From NCBI GenBank assembly GCA_038206355.1, contig JBBRAY010000018.1:1-64000 (forward strand): a DNA stretch of 64,000 bases, written 5' to 3'. This stretch comes from JAPLDB01 sp038206355 (GTDB taxonomy: Bacteria; Bacteroidota; Bacteroidia; AKYH767-A; 2013-40CM-41-45). A program made the position numbers and the translations under genes. Under the pieces are notes generated by a model that saw nothing but the letters and a program-made list of their open reading frames with translations, was not told where the DNA came from and ran no database searches. This document shows, in pieces, positions 26,360 to 36,429 of the stretch (the first letter of the stretch is position 1; every line of letters begins with the position of its first letter).

Positions 26360-28792
26360 CTATTTCAATTTTATCAATTCGGCTTCAAGGGCTTTAAAGG
26401 CCGCTAATGACTGTATTTCAACGTTATTGAGCAGTTCCGGCAGCGAATCAAGGTTAGTTTTAGTAGAACTATTGTCTTCAATTACTGCCAGCATCTTATG
26501 AATTTCACCGAGGCCGATGTAGGTGTATGAAGGTTTTATCCTGTGCGCGACATTTCGCAGGTCCTCCCAGCTTTGTGCTTTGAATTTTTCATTCATTTCT
26601 TCTAAAGCTTCAGGTGTTTTTTGCAGGAACATTTCAATCATTTGCATTATAAAGGCCGGATTATCTCCCCCGATTTGTTTGAGGTAGGATAAATCAATTT
26701 TTAGCTCGGAATGATGCATTTCATTTGCAACCGGTTTTTCATTTTTTACCGGTTTACTTTTTTCAGTCGAATGAACTGCAACTGCAGATGTGGGAACTGT
26801 TTCAGCAACAGAGTTTGAATCTATTGGTGCTGTCATTACATTCTTACCATGAATAATATTTTCCTGCGTGCCGGTTAAAGAAGCAATCTTCCTTTTCAAC
26901 TCACCCGGATCAAATGGTTTGCTGATGTATTCATTCATACCGCTGTCGCAACATTTCTGCTTCTCTGTGGTAGTCGCATGCGCCGTCATGGCCATGATGG
27001 GAATACTTTTAAAAGGTTCAGGAAGCTCATTGCGGATTTTTCGCGCCGCGGCATTCCCGTCCATCTCCGGCATCTGAATATCCATCAACACAATATCAAA
27101 TTTTCCCTGTTGTAATTTTTCAACGCATATTTTTCCATTGTCGGCAATTTCAATTGTTGATCCCCAGTCAGAAAAAACTTTTTTAATGATCATCTGATTT
27201 ATAGTGTTGTCCTCTGCGATCAGTATATTCAGGTGAGTCATATCAATTGCTGCTTCGGCATCAGATGAAGCGCGTGTAATTTCATCCTGCGATGCGCGGC
27301 CAAAGGTGAGGTGGAAAAAGAAAGTCGTGCCTTTTCCTACTATGCTTCTGATTCCGACATTTCCTCCCTGTAATTCAATCAGTTTTTTTACAATCGTTAG
27401 TCCCAGACCGGTGCCGCCGAATTTCCTTGTCGTATCACTGCTGGCCTGTGTAAAGCTTTCAAAGATGCTGCCCAGGCTTGATTCAGGAATTCCGATTCCG
27501 GAATCTGTGACTTCAAAATCAATCGTAAGATTATCATCACGGTCACTTCGTAATTTCACATCAACCGATACGCCACCTGTACTTGTAAATTTAATGGCAT
27601 TACTCACCAGGTTATTCGTAATCTGGCTGAGTCGGGTAGGGTCACCAAGTATTGCGCCCGGTATTGATTTATCAATCGTATAATTTAAGGTAATATTTTT
27701 CTCCTTTGCTTTCGGATCAAACAATTCAAATGTATGCGCAACGATGTCTTCAACATTGAAAGCAACCTTTTCAAAGTTCATCTTTCCCGCTTCAATCTTT
27801 GACAAATCGAGGATGTCGTTGATAATGACCAGCAGGTTATCGGAGCAAGTTTTAATACTCTTCAGGTATTTAAATTGTTCTTCTGAAATGGTTGTCCCGA
27901 GAAGAATTCTTGTAAGACCTATGATGCCATTCATCGGGGTTCGGATCTCATGACTCATATTGGCCAGGAACTGCTCCTTTATTTTCGCCGTGTCTTCAGC
28001 GAACTGTTTGGCATTTTTTAATTCCTCTTCGGCGAGCTTATGAATGGTAATATCGGATGCTACGCCAATAACTCCACTGATTTCTCCATTTTCATTCTTC
28101 ATCGGAGAATAGAAAACTTCATAAAATTTTTCACCGAGCTGCGCAATGGATGATTTCTCTTTGCCCTGCATGGTCTCATCAAAACATTCTCTTGAAATGG
28201 GAATGCTCGCAGTAATATTTTCTATCGGCTTTCCGATTTGCATTTTGGTGTCTATCCCCGTTTCGTGTAAACCCTTGCCTTCAAAAAGGGTAAAGTTTCC
28301 TTTCTCATCGAGCAGAAATAAGATGATGGGCGAATTTGCCACTACGGCAGCCAGTCTCATTTGTGTTTCCTGAAGTTCATGCTGAATACGAATGTTCTCT
28401 CGTTCTGATTCTTTCATCTTTAAAACGAAACGCAGACTTTGCGCAAGACCTTCGGCACTTAACAGGTTTTTCGGAATATAGTCGCTCGCACCATTCTTCA
28501 TTGCTTCGACGGCAATCTTTTCATCACCCTGGCTGGTAACAATAATTACGGGCGACTGATTGTTATTTGCCCTGATGAATTTCAACAGTTCAAGTCCGCT
28601 TCCTCCGGGAAGATTATAATCCAGAAAAATGCAGTCATAGTCAGTATCAGTTGTTAGCTCTTTACCGGAATCAATATCCTCCGCAAACGTGAGATTAATA
28701 TTCATCCCCGATGATTTCACCGCCCGCTTAATGATCATGCGGTCAAGTTCATCATCCTCTACACAAAGTACTTTTATTGATTGTTCAGCCAT
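26360..28792 (-). CDS. Cytoplasmic hybrid histidine kinase (REC-PAS-HisKA-HATPase-REC-HPt)
   Basis: The 810-residue protein lacks membrane segments. In order: receiver domain 1 (VEDDELD, phosphoacceptor Asp58 in FLDYNLP); a PAS domain (about 140-260); HisKA with MSHEIRTPMNGIIG, His281; HATPase with NLVSNAIKFT, DSGIGIP and GTGLGLTIVKKL; receiver 2 (IAEDNTINQ, Asp571 in LMDIQMPEMDG); and a C-terminal HPt domain with His750 in AHRIKPSYTYIGL. All phosphorelay residues are intact, so a full relay within one polypeptide is possible. The N-terminal receiver suggests another kinase feeds into it. Output partner is unknown. It has its own terminator and is divergent from the DUF5686 gene. Confidence 0.93.
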   Translation of the reverse strand: MAEQSIKVLCVEDDELDRMIIKRAVKSSGMNINLTFAEDIDSGKELTTDTDYDCIFLDYNLPGGSGLELLKFIRANNNQSPVIIVTSQGDEKIAVEAMKNGASDYIPKNLLSAEGLAQSLRFVLKMKESERENIRIQHELQETQMRLAAVVANSPIILFLLDEKGNFTLFEGKGLHETGIDTKMQIGKPIENITASIPISRECFDETMQGKEKSSIAQLGEKFYEVFYSPMKNENGEISGVIGVASDITIHKLAEEELKNAKQFAEDTAKIKEQFLANMSHEIRTPMNGIIGLTRILLGTTISEEQFKYLKSIKTCSDNLLVIINDILDLSKIEAGKMNFEKVAFNVEDIVAHTFELFDPKAKEKNITLNYTIDKSIPGAILGDPTRLSQITNNLVSNAIKFTSTGGVSVDVKLRSDRDDNLTIDFEVTDSGIGIPESSLGSIFESFTQASSDTTRKFGGTGLGLTIVKKLIELQGGNVGIRSIVGKGTTFFFHLTFGRASQDEITRASSDAEAAIDMTHLNILIAEDNTINQMIIKKVFSDWGSTIEIADNGKICVEKLQQGKFDIVLMDIQMPEMDGNAAARKIRNELPEPFKSIPIMAMTAHATTTEKQKCCDSGMNEYISKPFDPGELKRKIASLTGTQENIIHGKNVMTAPIDSNSVAETVPTSAVAVHSTEKSKPVKNEKPVANEMHHSELKIDLSYLKQIGGDNPAFIMQMIEMFLQKTPEALEEMNEKFKAQSWEDLRNVAHRIKPSYTYIGLGEIHKMLAVIEDNSSTKTNLDSLPELLNNVEIQSLAAFKALEAELIKLK

Positions 28793-28960
28793 ATAAGTTA
28801 TTCTAAAAATGATTGGGAAGAGCAGAACTCTTCATATTACAACTTATACCATTACATGGCCTTGCAGTTAATCGTAAAGCAGCTCTTTTCTTACATTATA
28901 AGATGTTAATGAGCTCATTTTACTGTTTTTTTACAGTGTTACTTTCTTGAGTTGAGAATG

Positions 28961-28968
28961 TATATTTG
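28961..28968 (+). promoter_or_regulatory. Promoter element TATATTTG
   Basis: TATATTTG lies 12 bases before the ATG at 28981 and overlaps the in-frame TTG at 28966, so the ATG is the start. Confidence 0.55.
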
Positions 28969-28980
28969 AGCCTTTATTCT

Positions 28981-31476
28981 ATGAATCAAAAAAAACTTTT
29001 GGTTTTTATCTTCGCATTTTGGGCTATTCAGGCGAAGGCTGGCATTGTTTCCGGAACGGTTACCGATAGTCATCAACCCATTCCATTTTGCAGTGTTTAT
29101 CTGAAAGGAACTACAGTAGGTACATCTGCAAACAGCGAGGGGCATTATTTTCTTGATGTGGTACCGGGCGATTATGAAATCGTTTTTCGAAGTATCGGAT
29201 ATCAGCTAAACTCCAAAAAAATTTCTGTAGGAATTGATAAAGTGGAACTCAATATTGAACTGGTGGAAGAATCTTATCTCCTTAAAGAAGCCGTTGTAAA
29301 TGCATCGGCTGAAGATCCTGCATACGGCATCATGCGTAAGGCAATAAAGATGAGAAAGAAATACCTCGATGAAGTGAATACTTTTTCATGCCGTAGCTAT
29401 GTAAAGTCAACACAAAAATTACTGGAGTATCCGAAAAAATTTCTTGGACAGGAGGTTAAATTTGGTGATTTCCTTGATACCTTATCGGGTATTTTTTACC
29501 TCAGTGAATCTGTTGCCAACCTTTCATTTAAAAAGCCGGATAAAATAAAGGAAGAAATGATCTCTTCCAAGGTTAGCGGTCGCCAGAGCTCCTTCAGTTT
29601 TAATAAATCGTCTGACTTACTCGTGAATTTTTATCAGAATCTTATCACACTCGGCAACCTCAGTCCGAGGGGAATTGTATCTCCGGTTTCTGTAACAGCG
29701 ATGCTTTACTACGACTATCGGCTGGAGGGTACATTTATTCAGAATGGGGAGACGGTCAATAAAATAAAGGTGATACCGAAAAGAAAGCACGATCCGGTTT
29801 TTAGTGGCGATATTTATATTCTCGATGATTCATGGCGGATTCATTCTCTCGATTTATTTATTACAAAAGATCAGCAAATTGAATTTATAGATACGTTCCG
29901 TATTTCTGAAACCTATGTCCCCGTTGAGAAAAATATCTGGATGATGCTGAACAGTGAATTCAAATTTGAATTCAGCCTGTTTGGATTTCGCGGGCGCGGT
30001 TTAATCATCGGTGTATTCAACGACTACAATATCCATCCTGATTTCCCGGCTCATTTCTTTAACAATGAAGTGATGAAAATTAACAGAGACGCAAACAAGA
30101 AAGATACGGTGTACTGGGAAAAGGAAAGACCTGCTCCTTTGACGCCGGAAGAAAACCGGGACTATGAAAAGCGCGATAGTCTTTATATCGTCCACAATAC
30201 CAAGGAATACATGGATTCAATGGACGTGGGAAGTAATAAATTTTCGTTTACGCAGTATTTAATTGCAGGATACAGCACGCACAATAGCTATAGGAATTCT
30301 ACAACATCATTCGCCGGACCTTTACAGAATATTCAATTCAATACTGCTGAGGGCTGGGCTTTAACGCTATCAGGAAGATATTCTAAATCTATAAGTGAAG
30401 ACGTTCGGAAAAATTTCAGTGTCATTGCTGAATCCCGTTACGGATTTTCCAATAAACATTTGAATGGCAATTTGATGTTCGTGCACAAGTACAATTCAAA
30501 TAATTTCGGGACATACTTTATTAAAGGCGGAAGTGGTGTGTATGATTTCAATGGCCGCTCAGGATTTTCAAGACTGGTGAATACCGGTTATACTTTGCTT
30601 GCCAGAAAAAACTGGTTGAAGTTGTATGAAAAAAGATTCGGATATATTTCACACAGGTTTGAGGTCGTCAACGGCCTCGTTATTAATACCGGTGCTGAAT
30701 TTGCAGAACGTATTCCATTAATCAATACAACTGATTTTTCATGGATCAGTTCAGGAATAAAATACCTGTCCAATGACCCCGAACACCAGGAAACGGACAC
30801 ACTTCACTTTCAAAGAAATCAATCCTTTATTGTTGATCTTCAGGCACGCATTCGATTCGGTCAGAAATACGTTATGCGCCCGGAGGGAAAATCAATTATT
30901 GGTTCCCGATACCCCGAGCTATCAATAATTTACAAGAAGGCAATTCCGGGTGTAGCAGGTTCCGGTATTGACTATGACCTGGTACAGGGAAGTATTTCCG
31001 ATGAGATCAGAATGGGATTATTCGGTGGGGTCAGGTATAGTTTCAGCTATGGCAAATTTCTAAGGACCGGTAAAATGGAGTTGATGGATTATCATCATTT
31101 TAACGGAAACAAAACGATCTTTTCTGATTTTGCACTGTCTGATTTTGGAATCCTGGATTATTATCGTTTTGCTTCCAACAAAGAATATGCTGAAGTGCAT
31201 GGAGAATACAATATGGGAGGCCTCATCCTGAACAAGATTCCGCTGATCAGAAGCCTGAACCTGAATGAAATTGTTGGAGCACATTATTTATTTGCGCGGT
31301 ATTCCAATACAACGATTGTAAAAAATTACTACGAAACTTCTTTCGGCATTGAAAAATTAGGATTACTTCGCGCTGATTTTGTTCTTGGCTTTGAGGATTC
31401 AGGAAAAGTAAGGTCAGGAATTGTTATCGGTCTAAAGCTCAAAATTTCTAACGGTTCTGTGCGAATCATTGAGTAA
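28981..31476 (+). CDS. Outer-membrane protein: carboxypeptidase-like regulatory domain plus DUF5686
   Basis: From ATG 28981 the product has 831 residues with a signal peptide (about 1-20, ending AIQAKA). Residues about 21-105 form the CarboxypepD_reg-like domain common to Bacteroidota outer-membrane proteins (SGTVTDSHQPIPFCSVYLKG, then GDYEIVFRSIGY). The remainder is DUF5686 (AYGIMRKAIKMRKKY near the start) and is predicted to be largely beta, ending in short amphipathic strands that fit an outer-membrane barrel (VRSGIVIGLKLKISN). This arrangement is typical of the family; its function is not known. The gene is the first of a two-gene run with the YkgJ-type gene 26 bases downstream. Confidence 0.85.
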   Translation: MNQKKLLVFIFAFWAIQAKAGIVSGTVTDSHQPIPFCSVYLKGTTVGTSANSEGHYFLDVVPGDYEIVFRSIGYQLNSKKISVGIDKVELNIELVEESYLLKEAVVNASAEDPAYGIMRKAIKMRKKYLDEVNTFSCRSYVKSTQKLLEYPKKFLGQEVKFGDFLDTLSGIFYLSESVANLSFKKPDKIKEEMISSKVSGRQSSFSFNKSSDLLVNFYQNLITLGNLSPRGIVSPVSVTAMLYYDYRLEGTFIQNGETVNKIKVIPKRKHDPVFSGDIYILDDSWRIHSLDLFITKDQQIEFIDTFRISETYVPVEKNIWMMLNSEFKFEFSLFGFRGRGLIIGVFNDYNIHPDFPAHFFNNEVMKINRDANKKDTVYWEKERPAPLTPEENRDYEKRDSLYIVHNTKEYMDSMDVGSNKFSFTQYLIAGYSTHNSYRNSTTSFAGPLQNIQFNTAEGWALTLSGRYSKSISEDVRKNFSVIAESRYGFSNKHLNGNLMFVHKYNSNNFGTYFIKGGSGVYDFNGRSGFSRLVNTGYTLLARKNWLKLYEKRFGYISHRFEVVNGLVINTGAEFAERIPLINTTDFSWISSGIKYLSNDPEHQETDTLHFQRNQSFIVDLQARIRFGQKYVMRPEGKSIIGSRYPELSIIYKKAIPGVAGSGIDYDLVQGSISDEIRMGLFGGVRYSFSYGKFLRTGKMELMDYHHFNGNKTIFSDFALSDFGILDYYRFASNKEYAEVHGEYNMGGLILNKIPLIRSLNLNEIVGAHYLFARYSNTTIVKNYYETSFGIEKLGLLRADFVLGFEDSGKVRSGIVIGLKLKISNGSVRIIE

Positions 31477-31502
31477 TTAACAGATTAGTTAAAAATATAC
31501 AA

Positions 31503-32015
31503 ATGACATATTTACCTCTCAGGAATTTAAAAAAGAATAGTAAAAGCAGAAGGACACTGAAGAAATTTCTAGGCGGACTGGAGAAAAGAAAAATCAGAAG
31601 TGTTGATACGCTGGCACAGAAACTAAACGGCGATGCATTCAGGGAAATAGACTGTTTAAAGTGTGCGAATTGCTGTAAGACCATGGCGCCGACATTTAAA
31701 AAGACGGAAGTAAAACGCATTGCTGCCCATTTGGGGATGGGTTACGATGCATATTTTAAAAAGTATCTCAAGGTGGACAAAGAAGGCGACATCATGAATA
31801 AGAATACGCCATGTCAGCACCTGGGAAAAAATAACATGTGTTCAATTTATGAAATCCGGCCGAAGGATTGCAGTGGATTTCCACATACGCAGAAAAGAGA
31901 CTTCACTGAGTTTATTCCGGAGACGCATATTCAGAATGTGGACTATTGTCCCGCAACATATTTTGTCGTGGAGAAGATGTTTGAAAAACTGGAGGGAAAA
32001 AAGCTTCTCAATTAA
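31503..32015 (+). CDS. YkgJ-family cysteine-cluster protein
   Basis: The 170-residue product has the YkgJ/CxxCxxCC pattern: CLKCANCCKTMAPTF at about residues 54-68 and, later, TPCQHLGKNNMCSIYEIRPK followed by DCSGFPH. These cysteines are expected to bind zinc or an iron-sulphur cluster; the biochemical role of the family is not established. The N-terminus is very basic (LRNLKKNSKSRRTLKKFLGG). It follows the DUF5686 gene by 26 bases and overlaps the convergent dihydroorotase-like gene by eight bases. Confidence 0.88.
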   Translation: MTYLPLRNLKKNSKSRRTLKKFLGGLEKRKIRSVDTLAQKLNGDAFREIDCLKCANCCKTMAPTFKKTEVKRIAAHLGMGYDAYFKKYLKVDKEGDIMNKNTPCQHLGKNNMCSIYEIRPKDCSGFPHTQKRDFTEFIPETHIQNVDYCPATYFVVEKMFEKLEGKKLLN

Positions 32016-33273
32016 GGAAAGCTCTGTCATTATTCAATACTGCTTTTATTTTTCCTGAAAGTGTTTTTCCGATAAATGGATTATTTTTTGATTTCGATTT
32101 CAGGTCGGATGTTGATACGGTCCATTGATCTGTCGTATTGAACAACGTAAGATTAGCAACTTCACCTTCTGCGATTATCAATAACGGAAGTGAAATAATT
32201 CTTCTCGGCCCGGCTGTAAATTTTTCGATGATCTCTTCAACAGTGAGTACATCCTTAAGTGCTGTGCAGGCTGCGGAGAATGCAGTTTCAATTCCTCCGG
32301 CACCAAATGAGGCGAGGTCAAATTCCTTTTGTTTATTCTCGATGTCCTGCGGAATATGATCTGAACAGATGGCATCAATGGTTCTGTCTTTCAATCCGCT
32401 TTTCAAAGCAGCGATGTCATCGTAAGTTCGAAGGGGTGGTTTGATTTTATACCGTGTGTCAAATTCTTCAAGGCAGGAATCATTCAGTAATAAATGATGG
32501 GCAGCGACATCACATGTTACTTTTAATCCTTTTGCTTTTGCCGACCTGATTAATTCCACCGATCCTTTTGTTGATATGGTGGAGAAGTGAATTCTTGCAT
32601 CAGCGTATTCGCAAAGCATCAGGTCACGGGCTACCATCAGTTCCTCTGCCAGTGCAGGAATCCCTTTCAGTCCAAGTTGTGTGCTGACATTCCCCTCATT
32701 CATCTGACCATTGCCTGAGATGTATTTATCATTCGGAAAACTCATAATAATGCTTTCGAAATTTTTGGAGTAATGAAGTGCACGCAACATCAGTCCCGCA
32801 TCCTGAATAGATTTTTTGTCGTCAGTAAAACAAACCGCACCACTTTTATGCATGTCAAACATTTCTGTCATATCTATTCCGGCCATATCAACAGACAACG
32901 CACCCGCAACTTTTACGTCTAAAAGTTCATTGGAAGTTTTATTGCTTATCAATTCAACCGAAGATCTATTCTGGATGACAGGAAAAGTGGAAGGCATCTG
33001 AAGAACGCCTGTGAATCCGCCCGCCATTGCTGCCTTACAGCCGCTCTGCAGGTCTTCTTTGAATTCAAAACCCGACTCACAGAAATTAACATGGAGGTCA
33101 AAAAAGCCCGGTGACAGAAAACAATTGCTGCCATCAATTTCTTGTTCAGCTTTTTCAGAGATGTGATCAGCAATTTTTTGGATGAGACCATCGATGACAA
33201 GGACATCACAGATTTTATTGTGAAAGGCTGATTGTTTATCAATCACTTTGGCCTGGCGTATGATCAGGTTCAT
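32008..33273 (-). CDS. Dihydroorotase-like amidohydrolase with altered metal site (possible pseudo-enzyme)
   Basis: The 421-residue protein has the class I dihydroorotase fold and length, with landmarks LSPGFFDLHVNF, AAMAGGFTGVLQMPST, HHLLLNDSCLEEFDTRYKIK followed by PPLR, TIDAICSDHIPQD and FGAGGIETAFSA. Dihydroorotase closes carbamoyl-aspartate in pyrimidine synthesis. The metal-binding motif D-x-H-x-H-x-R, however, reads D-L-H-V-N-F-C, losing the second His and the substrate-binding Arg, and the ATDHAPH motif reads CSDHIPQ. Non-catalytic dihydroorotase-like partners of aspartate carbamoyltransferase (PyrC' type) are known, and that is my preferred reading. It is followed after 12 bases upstream by the BatA-type gene in the same direction. 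Confidence 0.82.
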   Translation of the reverse strand: MNLIIRQAKVIDKQSAFHNKICDVLVIDGLIQKIADHISEKAEQEIDGSNCFLSPGFFDLHVNFCESGFEFKEDLQSGCKAAMAGGFTGVLQMPSTFPVIQNRSSVELISNKTSNELLDVKVAGALSVDMAGIDMTEMFDMHKSGAVCFTDDKKSIQDAGLMLRALHYSKNFESIIMSFPNDKYISGNGQMNEGNVSTQLGLKGIPALAEELMVARDLMLCEYADARIHFSTISTKGSVELIRSAKAKGLKVTCDVAAHHLLLNDSCLEEFDTRYKIKPPLRTYDDIAALKSGLKDRTIDAICSDHIPQDIENKQKEFDLASFGAGGIETAFSAACTALKDVLTVEEIIEKFTAGPRRIISLPLLIIAEGEVANLTLFNTTDQWTVSTSDLKSKSKNNPFIGKTLSGKIKAVLNNDRAFLN

Positions 33274-33285
33274 GGTATTGATTTG

Positions 33286-35364
33286 TTATGTGTTAGTGGT
33301 TGAATTTTTTTTAGTGAACATATACCGGATGATCAATACTTCAGCGGCAAGAAACAGCAATGCCAGCCAGATGCAGTATTTCCATAGTCGCTTCCCTTCA
33401 TTCTGACTTGTGATGGAATGGGTGAGATCTTTGTCACCATCTATTAAGCTGACGGTGAAATTACCTGATTGATCTGCAATGCTTTTTAATTCATCCGCAG
33501 AAAAACGGGAAAGATCGCTTTCGCGCCTGTCATAATTGTAGGCAACTGATGAAATTAATTTATTGTCCGCCAGCAGAGAATAATTTCCTGATTTCACCAC
33601 CCGGTTGTGTAACATGGCTACCGGTTTACCACTTAACATTTTAATTTCCGGAATCACATCAAAACTTTCTTCTTTATTTATCAGGTGAACCATATTCTCA
33701 CCGTTTAACTGGACAGCAGGAATTTCAATAGCTTCATTTTTTCCAACTACCTGCGGCTGTCCGGAAGAATTGAATCCACTCATGGCCGCTTTCAACATGA
33801 GCGGAACAAACAAGGCGTGCCTTGGTAAACTTGTGCTGGTTTCATCCAGCGGGCTTGCGCAAATGAATGCTTTTCCTTTTCCTTTCGGAACTGCTGACAT
33901 GAAAACATCTCCGCTCTGTAATTTCATCAGCACTTCCTGCGCTGACTGGGTATTTCCTGAGAACCTATAGTGCCTTGTGACAGTTGGATAGTCGGTATTT
34001 TCACTGCTGTTTTTCTTTTCAAATACATTTTCAAAAACAGGATTCAGCTTTTCGACAAAAGTGACCTTGTCATCTTCATTAATCAATTGAGCGTACGGAT
34101 TTACATTCATTGACCGGAAAAATGACTCGTAGGAAGTGGCATTGATTTCAACTGCAGGAAATACAACAAGTGCACCTCCGGTCAATAAATATTTGTTCAG
34201 CTCCTGTGACAATCCTGAAGAAATATCTTTCAGATTATTGAGGATAATCAGATTCGCAGTCTTAAATGACGAGTAATCCAGAAGATTTACGGATGAATTT
34301 TTCAGTTGATAAAATGCGTCGGAATTAAACAATGCAACAATGTAGGGCGAAGGTTGTTGCTCATTAATACAAAGCACAGATAGGAATTCTTTCACTTCAA
34401 ATGAAAAGTAATAATTGTCATCAAAAATAACGGGATCATCTGCAATAGAAACCTGCGCCTGCTGCCATCCCGGATGATTAATGGTAAAAGACAATTTTGT
34501 TTCTGAGGTGGATAAGGCCGGAAGATTTATGCTGGATAATGAGCGCTGCACACCGTTGATAAAAAGTTTGACGGGTACATTTTCAACTTCTTCATTAGAA
34601 GTGTTTCTGATTTTTATTGTCAGCTCATTTTGTGTATTGAGCTGGATAAAAGGTGCAGAGAGTGAGCAGGTATCAATGAAAATATTTTTTTCAGAAGTGG
34701 GGGCAAGTGGGATCAGATTTATCTGGAGTGCAGAATCGTTTTTGATGACATCAAGGTCTGTAACTGATTTCTGGAAATCGGAAATTTCATAAAAGATTAT
34801 TTTTTGAGAGGCATCGTTTGAATTTTTGAGTGCATCATTTTGTCGGGTTACCACTTCAGAAAGTGATTTAACTGCAGATCCGGATTTCACCTCATCAACC
34901 AGTTGCAGAAATTCTTCCCGGTTCACGATCCGTTGATGTCTCGCTTCGAAGTCATTGGTCAGTAATTGAAAATGATCTGCGGGCTGGAAGGCATTTGCTA
35001 TTTCCCTGGCTTTTCTTTTCGCCGACTCGATGAGGCTACCGTTTTTTCCAACGGCATCCATGCTGAAGGAATTGTCAATATAAATTCCAACAGTCTTTGA
35101 GCCTGCAACGATCAAGTTTTTATTGGCCGGAATTAATGGTTGTGCAAACGCCAATACTAAAAAAGCAATGGCAAGAAGCCGCGCCAGGAGGATCAGCAGG
35201 TGCTTTAATTTTGACCTCGACCTTGTATCCTGTTTGATCTCCTGAAGGAATCTTACGTTGGTGAAAGCTATTTTTTTAAACCGCCTGAAATTAAACAGGT
35301 GAATAATAATGGGGACGGAGAGTGCTGAAAGTGCGAAAAGGAATCCGGGATAGACGAATTGCAT
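33286..35364 (-). CDS. BatA-type membrane protein with N-terminal BatA domain and VWA-like region
   Basis: The 692-residue protein starts with MQFVYPGFLFALSALSVPII followed by IHLFNFRRFKKIAFTNVRFL, the N-terminal BatA domain, with two membrane spans in the first 75 residues and another at the C-terminus (WKYCIWLALLFLAAEVLIIR). Between them lie a VWA-like domain beginning VGIYIDNSFSMDAVG (a D-x-S-x-S metal site) and beta-rich segments. The family is common in Bacteroidota, sometimes in Bat operons linked to stress tolerance, but this copy stands apart from moxR or other bat genes. It precedes the dihydroorotase-like gene in the same direction by 12 bases. Confidence 0.87.
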   Translation of the reverse strand: MQFVYPGFLFALSALSVPIIIHLFNFRRFKKIAFTNVRFLQEIKQDTRSRSKLKHLLILLARLLAIAFLVLAFAQPLIPANKNLIVAGSKTVGIYIDNSFSMDAVGKNGSLIESAKRKAREIANAFQPADHFQLLTNDFEARHQRIVNREEFLQLVDEVKSGSAVKSLSEVVTRQNDALKNSNDASQKIIFYEISDFQKSVTDLDVIKNDSALQINLIPLAPTSEKNIFIDTCSLSAPFIQLNTQNELTIKIRNTSNEEVENVPVKLFINGVQRSLSSINLPALSTSETKLSFTINHPGWQQAQVSIADDPVIFDDNYYFSFEVKEFLSVLCINEQQPSPYIVALFNSDAFYQLKNSSVNLLDYSSFKTANLIILNNLKDISSGLSQELNKYLLTGGALVVFPAVEINATSYESFFRSMNVNPYAQLINEDDKVTFVEKLNPVFENVFEKKNSSENTDYPTVTRHYRFSGNTQSAQEVLMKLQSGDVFMSAVPKGKGKAFICASPLDETSTSLPRHALFVPLMLKAAMSGFNSSGQPQVVGKNEAIEIPAVQLNGENMVHLINKEESFDVIPEIKMLSGKPVAMLHNRVVKSGNYSLLADNKLISSVAYNYDRRESDLSRFSADELKSIADQSGNFTVSLIDGDKDLTHSITSQNEGKRLWKYCIWLALLFLAAEVLIIRYMFTKKNSTTNT

Positions 35365-35428
35365 ATTAAAGCGCGAATGTATGAATTGTTATCCGTTTTC
35401 CTTTATCCTAAATGGGATTAATGAGAAG

Positions 35429-36208
35429 TCAGAATTTTTCAAAAACGCCCAAACCAAAAAGCGCAAAGTCAAATTTTGCCGGGTCGGAGGGATCAAGTTC
35501 TCTCAACGATTTGTTAAGTTCTTCCACTGCCTTCCAGTCATTCTGCTTCCGTTTCAGTAGTCCGAGCTTTCGGGCTACACGTCCCGAATGCACATCCAGC
35601 GGGCAGGAGAGCAGGGCAGGGGATATGGATTTCCAGATGCCGAAATCAACTCCGCATTTGTCCCTGCGAATCATCCACCTCAGAAACATGTTGATGCGCT
35701 TTGCTGCAGCGCCACTTTCAGGGTTGGAAAAATGCTTTTCTACCCGGCTTTGATGGGGCAATCGGAAGAAAATATTTCTGCAATAAACGATAGCATTTTT
35801 AAGGTCCTCATCATTCTTTTGAATCCCGCAATGAAATGTATTTTCAAGTCCGCCGTGATTGCGGTAAATATTTTGTAATGCAGTGAGAAAAAAGATGCAA
35901 TCACTGCTGTTAAATGTGCGGTGAACGAAATCTTTAAAACGGGTAGAATCTTTTTTGGTGAAGTTTAAAATGAATTCGAATGGACTTTGATCCATCATTT
36001 GCACAAGCAACAACGCATTTCTGATGATGGTGGGTCGCTGTCCCCATGCAATGGTAGCAGTGAGGAAGCCTGCAATTTCAATATCTTCCTTTCGTGAGAA
36101 CAGATGTGGAATAGAAACAGGATCTGATGCAATAAAATTTGTGCTGTTATAAAGCGCAGATTTCTCTTCCAGAAAATTTTTAATCACCGTAGGTTTTCGT
36201 TGCCCCAT
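35429..36208 (-). CDS. TIGR02757 family protein
   Basis: I take the ATG at 36208 (MGQRKPTVIKNFLEEKSALY, 259 residues). The upstream GTG at 36238 would add ten residues that do not resemble the family's usual N-terminus. Landmarks are DPVSIPHLFSRKEDIEIAGF, LTATIAWGQRPTIIRNA, FVHRTFNSSD and SRVEKHFSNPESGAAAKRIN followed by MFLRWMIRRD. The family is widespread in Bacteroidota and Chlorobi; relatives have a helix-hairpin-helix DNA-glycosylase-like fold, but no activity is established. Confidence 0.86.
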   Translation of the reverse strand: MGQRKPTVIKNFLEEKSALYNSTNFIASDPVSIPHLFSRKEDIEIAGFLTATIAWGQRPTIIRNALLLVQMMDQSPFEFILNFTKKDSTRFKDFVHRTFNSSDCIFFLTALQNIYRNHGGLENTFHCGIQKNDEDLKNAIVYCRNIFFRLPHQSRVEKHFSNPESGAAAKRINMFLRWMIRRDKCGVDFGIWKSISPALLSCPLDVHSGRVARKLGLLKRKQNDWKAVEELNKSLRELDPSDPAKFDFALFGLGVFEKF

Positions 36209-36342
36209 GACAGCATATGGAGGCAACGAAATTAACACTTACGGCGAACTTAACTTAACTTAACATGAAACACTTAACATTTAATTTGCCCCCGGTTTTT
36301 ATTTTTTTTGGACCGGGGTAACCAATCGTTCAATTCAATTTT

Positions 36343-36429
36343 TTAGTTACAGGCAAACAACAGCACTACGCTGAGCGTAAGGACAATTGCAAGTGCCAGG
36401 TCGAGTATGAATAGCGGTGACTTTTTCAT
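36343..36429 (-). CDS. Small single-span membrane peptide (28 residues)
   Basis: ATG at 36429 reads MKKSPLFILDLALAIVLTLS then VVLLFACN and stop. It is a two-lysine N-terminus and one hydrophobic helix, ending in Cys-Asn. The start codon lies within ATGA shared with the stop of the 54-codon gene upstream, a sign of translational coupling. It could alternatively be a lipoprotein-like or toxin-like small peptide. No name can be given. Confidence 0.45.
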   Translation of the reverse strand: MKKSPLFILDLALAIVLTLSVVLLFACN

